64,000 nt of DNA from Melitaea cinxia (Eukaryota; Arthropoda; Insecta; Lepidoptera; Nymphalidae), in assembly GCF_905220565.1 (NCBI RefSeq), contig NC_059417.1, forward strand, positions 10,588,518-10,652,517. The letters run 5' to 3'. How positions within the stretch are numbered: position 1 is the first letter of the stretch; every line of letters begins with the position of its first letter. The notes under the pieces are model-generated. The model saw nothing but the letters and a program-made list of their open reading frames with translations. It did no database searches and was not told where the DNA came from. The position numbers and the translations under genes are program-made. Shown here piece after piece: positions 55,285 through 64,000 of this stretch.

Positions 55285-55889
55285 ATGATGGGTAAAGATT
55301 TCTCACAAAAAAATGCTTGCATTGAATTAAAATAAATATTTATTGATTATAAGTTATAACTTCCTCCTAGAATAGACAATAGTGAGTGTAGTCTGCTGTA
55401 GCTGTACCTGTTCCATCGAAATCCTTAGGTAATTTTTTATCAGTTTTAGTTTTGAAAAACATCAAGTTAATACCTCCGGAAAATTGGATGCAAGGCTATT
55501 GAATTTTATCAGTAATAATTCCATGAGTTCTTTAATGGAATGAATGTTTTGAATTTCGGATTTTAAGCTAATTTAAAGAGCTTGTAGTTCCAAGCTGGAG
55601 AGTTATTAGCCTTGACCTGCAGCAATAGATGCGGGGGATCGTTCGCTTCAGCCTGTGAGGCCAATACTATTAGTGAATTCCTATGAATCTTCCGCATCTA
55701 TATGGGGGATTCACAGGCGCATAACCTGAAGAAGAGATTCAACGCTGCCTCCAGGTCTTACAGGTAGTAAATCGCTAGGGCAAAGTTCAAACACAGCAGA
55801 ATTGGCGAGAGACTATTGGGCTTTCCAAATGGAACCCATGCCTTTTGTTTCTTACAAAAGCTGTCGAAGGTAACTTTTTTTAGTCTACA

Positions 55890-56220
55890 CTTCCATCATT
55901 GCGCGAACCTGAAGGCTCTCTGGCATATTATGCGAAAAAGTAAGCGAAATTCTTTGCACTCTTTTTGCGTCGAATTCAACTCTTGACGATGAGGGAAAAG
56001 CACCACCGAGCATTCCACGGTGCGGACACGCGATGCGTAATGTGCACTATGAGCAGTGTCGTTTGTCGTGTTCTGCATTATTTCGATGTCAAGAAGTCTA
56101 GTGGTGCTAATTGTATCCACCAGTGGTTTGCAACCAATGTGCGAGCGTCGTGCGCAATGTTTCCGCGTACATTCAAAGTGTGGAATGACCTTGCTAAAAT
56201 TTGGGGGTTTTAAAGCGTCT
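55890..56220. other. possible degraded LINE remnant
   Basis: Moderate GC and several overlapping open frames in both strands (for example MFPRTFKVWNDL on the plus strand), like the C-terminal end of a non-LTR ORF. Too weak for a family call. Confidence 0.25.
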
Positions 56221-56740
56221 AGTGTCTACATCTTTTCTCTAAAGGCCATGGGCGACGGTAGCCGTTATAAATCAGATGGCTTCGTCTGCTTGTGTGCCCC
56301 ATTCTTATATAAAAAAGATTAATTCATTGTTCATAATGATTAACTGAATCCCGAAATAAACGATACAGAATGTTATCAACAATTGGGCGCATGCTTGACT
56401 CGGATAAAAGAGGACTGCTTTTCAGACTTCAGTCATTTCTGAAGTTAAAACTCTATAGGTATGTATGACAGTTTTTTTATTCTTTTTTCCAGGAAGCACA
56501 AGATTAAGTGACATTGTGGATAGCATTTTACTAATTTTTGCTTACACACCTTATAATACCTTACAAAACCTTACTTACCTTACCTTATATACCCTGTAAA
56601 TAGGGGGCCTCGTATCATTGATACGGCTGATACGGCAGTAGTTACGCCCTGAGTGGCACCCAATTCCCTACTTCGGGTATACGTATATTCTCAACTTACT
56701 TTACTCTATTTTACTACTACTAAGTACTACTACTTTTAAT

Positions 56741-56914
56741 CCTATTGTACCTGCTTATCTAAAACGACGATTTAAGTTTCTTAGTGATTCCAATGAACGC
56801 AGTTTTCGTTCTGAGGAAAGCTTACTTCTTGAATTTCCCTCTCACTCCTCTTTCGTTTATACTAAATCTTTCACTGTTCAAGCTTGTCGACTTAGGAATT
56901 CTATAGACGTGTAA
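56741..56914 (+). mobile_element. LINE reverse-transcriptase C-terminal fragment
   Basis: 58 codons ending in TAA, reading PIVPAYLKRRFKFLSD, then LLLEFPSHSSFVYTKSF and TVQACRLRNSIDV. The pattern FPSHSS-x2-YTKSF ... CRLWN is typical of the very end of CR1/Jockey-type ORFs. 5'-truncated. Confidence 0.65.
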
Positions 56915-56934
56915 AATCGGTTTCTATTTTTAAC

Positions 56935-57489
56935 CCACTTCCAAAAAAGGAGGAAGCTCTCAATTTAACTGTATTTTTTATGTATGTTACTTCAGAACTT
57001 TTGACTGAGTGGACCGATTTCTACAAATTTTTTTTTAATCGAAAGGTGGTGTGTGTCATTTGGTCTCACTTGAGTTTATTTGAGATCTAACAACAACTTT
57101 TCGAGTAATATAAATAATACGTTTTTACTTGACTATTTTCGTCGACCTACGTTGTATATACCGCATAACTTTTTACTAGGTGTACCGATTTTGATGGTTT
57201 TTAATTTAATCGAAAGCTGATGTTTATCGTGTAATCATATTTAAATTTCATCGAGATTTGATAACAAATTTTTGAGTAATCTTTAATAACGCGTATTTAC
57301 TTGACTATATTTTCGTCTACCTTTGTTGTATTACATGTCGATGTAATTGAAGTCGGCTTTTTTTCCTTTGCGTACAAGTCGAACTCGGTCCACCCAGTCA
57401 AAAGTTCTGAAGTAACATATATACAAAAAAAAAAAAGAAAAATACAGTCGAATTAAGAACCTCCTCCTTTTTTGGAAGTCGGTTAAAAA
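56935..57489. repeat. ACCGACTTC-family fold-back (about 95-base inverted ends)
   Basis: Left: CCACTTCCAAAAAAGGAGGA ... TTCAGAACTTTTGACTGAGT. Right, complement: TCCACCCAGTCAAAAGTTC ... CCTCCTTTTTTGGAAGTCG. Between them lies the family body and an internal GAAGTCGG end (57350), so a second copy in reverse orientation is joined to the first. Confidence 0.65.
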
Positions 57490-57499
57490 TCAATCTGAT

Positions 57500-58380
57500 A
57501 TGTATTATTATTTTCTGTTGGTGTTCAATAAAGTGTATTGTTATGTTATGTCATGTTAATCAACCACTCTTTAAAAAAATTCAATCGATTACGTAATTTG
57601 CCTAACTAAAAAAACATAAATAAAATAATAATTGAAAAAGTTGCCTTCATGATTTTTGTAAGTGTACAGTACATAATGTTTGAAATTGGTGTAATTTATT
57701 TAGCTATCTTTGTGTAATTATTGAATTTTTATCTTGTTCCAGCTTTTTCAATTGACTTTCTAATAGTTGTTCTTCACGCAGGCGGCTTTTCTTGTTTTTT
57801 TTTTATTTATAATATTATTTTTAACCATTGTTATATCGCCGCAATTATATGTTAATTAATATATATAACCTATATCCATGTATTAATAACTGCGACAAAC
57901 ATGAGACATTACAAATTATATAGGTACTAAGGCAAACATTTTATACTGTGTATGTACTACATTACATATATATACTATACTTACACTTATACTATGTACT
58001 ACATGTATACACTATAATTATGTATGTATTTCATTACCCATTCTTACACACACCTCAACCATGTAATTACATACCTAATTCATAAATAAAGTACCTAAGT
58101 ATTTCGATAATTACCCACAAAAATATAGACATGTATCAAGTCACAAAGAGTATCCAAGTCAAAATAATAAAACATAATAATAAGTAGTTTACGAAATTCA
58201 ATAATAGTAAGCCGAGTCACAGCAATACGATGCAGAACAAATTCAATAAAACAAGCCAAATTCAGAAAAATAGCACTATGCGCTATATGTACTCATAGTC
58301 AATCACAAACGAAAGATGCGAATACTAAAATATCGTCAACAATTAATAGCTGAATAGCCGGCGCACGCACACTAACAACA
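57500..58380. other. AT-rich, no gene
   Basis: ACATATATAC-type low complexity around 57950-58030; nothing coding. Confidence 0.4.
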
Positions 58381-58460
58381 CGACAGTCACACATAGAAAA
58401 AACGGGGCGGAGATGGCGCGGGGCGCGGTAGCGGCATGCAGCGCGACAGAAACATTTTAT
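58380..58460. other. GC-rich islet
   Basis: ACGGGGCGGAGATGGCGCGG and GCGCGGTAGCGGCATGCAGC within otherwise AT-rich DNA. Could be a transposon end or a promoter; no adjacent ORF starts here. Confidence 0.3.
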
Positions 58461-59269
58461 TCAAATACCTATTTTTGAAAAGTCTCTTCGGTACCCTTTC
58501 CTCTTAAGGAATTGGGAATTGTTCAGTCAACCCGTTCGCGATTTTTTTTTTTTTTGTATACTAAAGTTAATTAATATAAAACAATTTTCACCCAGAAAAA
58601 AAACAAACAGATGAGTAAAGATGTTACTTGGACCATAGTGTCACCGCGGTACAGGCCAATAGGGTGACAAACATTATTTTATCTAGTATAAATGTAGAAA
58701 AATAAGATTAAAATCTTTATTATAAAAATAAAAAAAATTAGCATCTAGATAATATTTACATCAGAAGTTGGGTAATTACAATTTTACGAGTTAATTAAAC
58801 ATCATACGTTTCAACCGTGAAATTGTACTTTCGTTTTACGCGCCAAACGCGCGTTGCGTGTTTTTTTTTTGTTTAATTTTCTCTTTTCATAAAGTAATTT
58901 GTTTTATAATTTTTCATTGTTTAATTATTTCGACTATTTGTGTAATTAACATCTTCTTGGTTTATTTTAGCACACAAAGGTAGAGAGCGTGGTGGGAAAC
59001 GAACTTTGAAATAAAACTTTGTGTATAAGTAGTACTCCATTATTGTTTACACTTCAAAACATTTTCTTCGAATAGCCAGTAGTTTCGTAGAATTTTTTTA
59101 AATTTTAGCTCGTGTTAGAAATTGTAAAATCCCGTGTTAGAAATTTTCGAAGATGACAACAGTGCTGAATTTATTTTTCCTTGTGGAGATTATTATTATT
59201 AGGAAAACTATAATCCGACGAAATTTTAAAGTGGGAGGGAATGAGTAAAACAACTTTTTTTTTTCTCTA

Positions 59270-59400
59270 TGCGTAGGAGGCTGCAACTGCCTACGGAGTC
59301 GCAGCTGACGGTCACGAATATTCACAATACAAATCCCTAACGCATTTTGCGAAGTTTTGATTTGGAGGAAATAATTTAACAAATTTGTGGCTCGCGGACC
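59270..59400. mobile_element. partial copy of the GGTCCG MITE
   Basis: ACGGAGTCGCAGCTGACGGT, AATCCCTAACGCATTTTGCG and terminal GGCTCGCGGACC match the right two-thirds of 30904-31112. Confidence 0.55.
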
Positions 59401-59420
59401 ATAATGGTGCATGTGCCGTA

Positions 59421-59672
59421 CCTAAACACCGACGGTCGCGGGTTCGATTCCCGCTCGGAGTGGATATTTGTGTTTATACAAATATTTATTTCCGGTCTTG
59501 TTGTTAGTCCTTGTGGTTCTCCCCACAGTGCCTCGGAGAGCACATTAAGCTGTAGTAAGATAGCGATCGTTACTCATAGTTCCGACTATATCCGCCAACC
59601 CGCAGTGGAGTTTCCTTCTCCTACATGGGGAAAGAGGCCTATGCCCCCCAGCTGTGGGATATTACAGGCTGA
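59421..59672 (+). repeat. tRNA-derived SINE, plus strand
   Basis: Head CGGTCGCGGGTTCGATTCCC (B box), body GTGCCTCGGAGAGCACATTA, CTCCTACATGGGGAAAGAGG and tail GGGATATTACAGGCTGAAGC. The linker differs from the 14488 copy, so it may be a subfamily. Confidence 0.75.
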
Positions 59673-60067
59673 AGCGAATATTCAATACACTATAATTATA
59701 TTTATTTCATAAATCTAGCTGAAATAGTACATTTAGTTTAATATTTTTTATAATTACGATAATTAATTACAAAAATAAATAATAAAAAAAATAATGTATA
59801 AATTTATTATAAAAAGATAGGTAACTTGCGTTTAAATAAGGTCCAGTAATATGGAAACACAAACCACTTGACATTTCAAGTGTTAAAGTAATAAAAAAGT
59901 TTCTATATCGAGAATGACAATTAACTTTTTAATTTACTCCTCTGAATTATAAAGATTTCAAGTCACATCAAGTAGAACCTAATCTTCCTTATATGGAACT
60001 TATGATTCTTTTCTTGCAACAGTGTTGACAGGGTTGATACTTTAAGATAAATTTGTATTATATTCAC

Positions 60068-60240
60068 TGAGGTAGGGCACAGCAAGAAAATATATTCTGC
60101 TCCAAATCCAGAGCAGCCCGACTGTAGGTACCTCGACCTTACAGAAAATCACAGCTAAATATTACTGTAGTAATAGTAATCGTAGGTGAGCCGAACGCTT
60201 GTTTGCTGACGTATTTGTATGTTTAAAAAAAATTGTACTT
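60068..60240 (+). repeat. LINE 3' repeat (CR1/Zenon-like), shortened
   Basis: AGGTAGGGCACAGCAAGAAA, CTCGACCTTACAGAAAATCA and GTGAGCCGAACGCTTGTTTG; the middle portion is deleted. Confidence 0.6.
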
Positions 60241-60872
60241 TAAAAATTGTAACGCTTATGTACTTACATATTTTGACTAGTCCGTTGACGCAGTTCATAA
60301 TATAGTGGCCCTGCTGTCTGCTCCGCAGGTGTGGTTTGCTTGAATCGGGCTGTGATATTATAATGTTTGTATTTATTTAAATATTATTTGAGTAATATTT
60401 TATTTAAAAAATATTTAGCTATAACTCGTCGGCTGTTATGCTATAGCGAACATTAAGTTGCTCAACGTAGTAACAGACGATCGTGTGTATATTTAATATT
60501 TATATTATAAGTATATGATAATGAATACTAAGAGAGAAGTTCCACAAAAAAAAAAAAAAAAATATTGAGATTTCTACTGATACTTGCGTTGTGAAAACGC
60601 ACCGAATGTCATTTTTTTTTTTACATTTGATGACCATTTATATTGAAAGACTATACTTACTACAAATACCTACTGAAACAAACTGAATTACCCTGTAAAT
60701 ATCGCTGCTACTCTACTGTCCTACCGACCCTACAGTCCATACCTATTGTCCCATTACTGGGCAAAAGGAGCAAAAGGAAAAGTTTCTTAAAATATAAAAA
60801 ATAAAAATGTTATTACAACCCTAGATAACAAGATAAAATATAATCAATTAAAACTAAGTATTTAATTGAGTA

Positions 60873-61207
60873 GAGTGGAGCTACGGTACTAAAGAATTTA
60901 GCCACCCCCTCTCTTCCCGTGGGTGTCGTAAGAGGCGACTAAGGGATATCACAGTTTCACTACCACCTTGGAACTTAAAAAGCCGATCGGTGGCGGGATA
61001 ACCATCCAACTGCTGGCTTTGAAATACACAGGCCGAAGACGGGCAGCAGCGTCTTCGGTGCGACAAAGCCAGTACTGCGGTCACCAACCCGCCTGCCCAG
61101 CGTGGTGACTATGGGCAAAACACATGAGTTCACGTTATTTTTGGCGTAAACTTGTGGAGGCCTATGTCCAGCAGTGGACTGTATAGGCTGTAATGATGAT
61201 GATGATG
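60873..61207 (+). mobile_element. RTE-derived non-autonomous element (335 bp) with TSD
   Basis: Target duplication ATTTAATTGAGTA at 60860-60872 and 61208-61220. Structure as at 33802-34144 but in plus orientation: RTE 5' UTR from GAGTGGAGCTACGGTACTAA, join at ATGAGTTCACG, RTE 3' terminus GGCCTATGTCCAGCAGTGGA and an ATGATG tail. No coding region. Confidence 0.88.
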
Positions 61208-61220
61208 ATTTAATTGAGTA

Positions 61221-62800
61221 TATTTTAGTCATGTTTAATTTTGCTTTGATAATTAATTTTAACTTGCGAATTTAGTAATTCATAATGTTGTTACAATTTT
61301 TGTCCATAGTGTCACAATGCTAAAGAGTATTTCGCCAATTTCAAGAAATCAATTCATAATGAATAATACATCAAAGTATAAAATTTATGATATTGATGTA
61401 AACTATTAATGTAAATTACAAGGAAATTTATTAATACTTTATTAACAATAAATACGATATCAATTTTATTGTTAATTGCATTTATAAAGAAAAAACAATT
61501 GCCGGTAAACTTTATCATGAATCGGTACTTTATCTTTATGACTATTATTTCTCGTAAAGCAATGACAAATATAAGGTGTGTCGATAGATCAGGCGATATT
61601 TAATTAATAAGGTGATTACATAAGTCAAAAATTTATGTAAGTATATCTATAGGTATTATGATTGATATTAAAATATGACAATAAAAAATTTATCTATTCA
61701 AGTATGGTTGAAAAACTATAATAGGTATATAAAAGTAGGCAAAATGACTAAAAGGTAATTTTACAAATTATAATTATGTAAAATAATATTAATGTTAGTA
61801 TTTTATTAAGATTTTCTTAACAAGTAACCATCATTTTATCTCTTTGCTGAAATCGAAACCTTTTTTTCTTTCGTGAATTTAAACTGAAAATATCGCTATC
61901 CGCTTCGATTGTTTTAGCGTCAGTTTAAAAAACTTAACTTCCTCTGAAACAGCTATTATTTAAAGTTATTTATTATAATTTGAAAAAATATAAAGGTAAA
62001 TAAAAAGGGATTTTTTATTATTTTTGACATAATTAATTTTATTTTATTTGCATTCTTAAAAAATATCAAAGACATCCCACACCTGTTTATTGATCACCGA
62101 TTTACGTTTCAGACGTGACTGTAGAATATGGGAATACTATATAAAATATTTTGTATATATAGTATTTTATTTTTATAAATATAAAAACTTTAAATGATAT
62201 AAACGAATGATTACTTTATTAACAGACATTAAATAATATAATGAAACAAACAAATCGCTTATTAGACAGCGTGTCCGCGTAGGTGTCCCTTCAAAATCTG
62301 AATACATCTGAACAGGGGAGACCCAAGTAATTAATTAAAATGGTTCGTTCAGTTTATCGGATGTCCAATAAATTAAATTATTTGACTCCCAACAAGGAAA
62401 TATTGAAATATCAAGGCAATAAAGACGGATTCATAGTATTTTATACCAATTAATGTAAACACTCTCAAGAGATTCATTCAATGTCTCTTGATTTTAATAA
62501 AAGGAAATGTCGGCATTAAATCTCCCTTCATTTTATCAAAACAGTCTAAATAAGCGCGGACGTTCAACTCGAGCGCATCATACGCATACGTCATACGTAT
62601 TTATAGTCTGTATTTATATTATAAAAATGGCGTGTTTGTTTTTTTAAGCGTTTTAATGTTTTGAATTTACTGTTCGGAAAATAAATCTAACTAGCAATTA
62701 TGTATTTAGTAAGGGTAATTTTTGATAATCATTTTACGAAAATATTACTATTTTTATGAGCACAGCAGCAAATATCTTATTCAAAATCTAAAGCTGCTCA
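61221..62800. other. AT-rich, no gene
   Basis: No supported coding frame and no repeat signature recognised. Confidence 0.4.
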
Positions 62801-62879
62801 CGGGGATATAAATTACCTTACCTTTACTTTACAAAAGAATCCTGCCAAATAATACTTACTCTCGAGTAGTGTTCTGTTC

Positions 62880-63070
62880 ATGTGGTAGGTAAAGTGGTCA
62901 GAGCTCGTGGGAATACGCTGTGTAGACAGCGGGGGTAAGACCAGCTACGCGTTTGCGATGCCCTTGATATTGCAAGCGTCCATAGTCCTATAGCCGATAG
63001 TCCATAGTAACTACTTACCACCAGGTGGACCGTGCACTTCTTTACACCATAATGGTGTAAAGTAGTTATA
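62880..63070 (+). repeat. LINE 3' repeat (CR1/Zenon-like), diverged
   Basis: GTGGTAGGTAAAGTGGTCAG, GAGCTCGTGG, GATATTGCAAGCGTCCATAG and CTTACCACCAGGTGGACC follow the family order. Confidence 0.5.
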
Positions 63071-63297
63071 AAAATTTATGGCATACAAACATGTTACAAT
63101 TAACAAGGAAAACACGTATGTTTATCAATAAGTCAATTAGCTATTATCAAAGTAAACAACACAGTGATACGACGAGCGTCGCCTAGTCTTATTTAATAAA
63201 ACTATAAACACATATGTACATCCGTAAATATATTATTTACCACCACTTTGTGTTTTTGCGAACGCAGTGTGGGACGTGCTCCAGGCAACAACTTCAA

Positions 63298-63570
63298 CTG
63301 AGGTAGGGCACAGCAGGAATTTCCTGCTCAAAATATGGAGCAGCCCGACTGGGGTAGTACCTCGACCTTACAGAAGATCACAGCTAAATAATCCTGTTTT
63401 CAAGCAGTATTGTGTTCCTGTGGTGAGTAAGGTGACCAGAGCTCCTGGGGGGATTGGGGATTGGGTAGGCAACGCGCTTGCGATGCTTCTGGTGTTGCAG
63501 CCGTTTATAAGCTACGGTAATCTCTAACCATCAGGTGAGCTGTACGCTTGTTTGCCGAACTAGTGATATA
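63298..63570 (+). repeat. LINE 3' repeat (CR1/Zenon-like), best copy
   Basis: GAGGTAGGGCACAGCAGGAA, AGTACCTCGACCTTACAGAA, TGTTCCTGTGGTGAGTAAGG, GGTGTTGCAGCCGTTTATAA and ACCATCAGGTGAGCTGTACG then CTTGTTTGCC. Least diverged copy here. Confidence 0.65.
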
Positions 63571-63572
63571 AA

Positions 63573-63738
63573 AAAAAAGGCGCTCGACCGACGATCTACA
63601 TAAGATTGCCGGTGGAAGTTGGATGAGGATAGCCGGGATATAAAAACCGGGATATTCGGATAACGGGATAACGCGCGAACTTCTCGAGGTCATGTCCAGC
63701 AGTGGACTGCAATAGGCTAAACTGACTGACTGACTGAC
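63573..63738 (+). mobile_element. RTE 3' end fragment
   Basis: Reads DDLHKIAGGSWMRIAG in the same place as DDLRKIAGVGWMRIAE of the intact element, then GTCCAGCAGTGGACTGCAAT and a (CTGA)n tail. A second, 5'-truncated RTE insertion, of a sister subfamily by its tail repeat. It abuts the Zenon-like repeat. Confidence 0.75.
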
Positions 63739-64000
63739 CACCTTTTTTGTGTCGTCTTTGCTAGCTGTATCCTTTAGTTTTATTCGTGGAAGATATAGTC
63801 TAAGATATCTAAGACTATATATATAAATCGGAGTCGTCAACTATATATGCACCGATTATATTAATCAAAGTATACATCAACCCATCGTTTGTTTTATGAA
63901 ATATATTTTTTTTAAATAACTGCTGCTTTAGTTCACAAAGCAAATATTCTTAAAATCTGTTCTATTACTTGCTGATAAAATACTTGTAGATAAGCTACAG
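63739..64000. other. right edge, nothing recognised
   Basis: AT-rich. A short inverted repeat AAGATATAGTCTAAGATATC / TATCTAAGACTATATATA at 63790-63825 is the only structure. Confidence 0.35.

Larger units (their letters stand above)
54061..58503. mobile_element. possible composite element bounded by inverted TTAA-GAGGAAAGGGTACCG ends
   Basis: TTAAGAGGAAAGGGTACCG at 54057-54075 and its exact reverse complement at 58489-58507 face each other; the outer four bases are TTAA on both sides. This would fit a TTAA-targeting transposon of 4.4 kb, but the similarity stops after these bases, the terminus is not the usual CCC of piggyBac, and no transposase was recognised inside. May instead be two unrelated copies of one small repeat. 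Confidence 0.25.

Noticed and set aside
59430..59462. Possible tRNA gene with GGTTCGATTCC box
   Set aside because: Only the B-box region is tRNA-like; the sequence continues into a SINE body and no cloverleaf closes.
1..64000. CRISPR arrays, operons, bacterial promoters or ribosome binding sites
   Set aside because: Spliced eukaryotic genes and insect transposons throughout; no regularly spaced direct repeats.

Overview
The window looks like nuclear DNA of a moth or butterfly (Lepidoptera). It is AT-rich, its genes have many short exons with GT-AG introns, and it is crowded with repeat types I associate with lepidopteran genomes: Helitrons starting TCTATA and ending in GGGTCAGCTAG, tRNA-derived SINEs, RTE, R1-like and CR1/Jockey-like LINE fragments, hAT and TTAA-type MITEs. 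No species can be named from sequence alone. All gene models were spliced by eye; frame was checked across every junction.

Left part (1-5 kb): the last 47 codons of an unidentified plus-strand gene, then a two-exon plus-strand gene (1339-2988) for an unrecognised secreted protein of about 273 residues.

Centre-left (6.2-25.5 kb): a complete 15-exon minus-strand gene (6201-19676) for a papain-family proteinase of the insect 26/29 kDa type (552 residues, catalytic Cys, His and Asn present). It is divergent from a complete 4-exon plus-strand gene (20548-25487) for the WD40 protein WDR70 (659 residues). The proteinase introns hold most of the local repeats, including a roughly 0.8 kb minisatellite that ends near a splice donor.

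Centre (25.9-37.8 kb): a decayed R1-like LINE carrying RNase H, then two complete minus-strand genes: mitochondrial ribosomal protein L39 (8 exons, 29582-35463) and the KEOPS kinase TP53RK/Bud32 (single exon, 36293-37015). A plus-strand first coding exon (37750-37803) follows, with no recognisable downstream exon.

Right part (37.8-64 kb): no convincing cellular coding sequence. It is either intergenic or a very long intron of the gene starting at 37750, and is filled with transposons. The best preserved is a full-length RTE retrotransposon (47306-50534) with an intact 986-codon ORF and a 12-bp target duplication, inserted into a Helitron. Several short derivatives carry only the head and tail of an RTE of this type, and the tRNA-derived SINEs share its 3' tail, so one enzyme may mobilise three tiers of element. 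The housekeeping genes (protein turnover, nuclear WD40 protein, mitochondrial translation, t6A tRNA modification) have no evident shared pathway.
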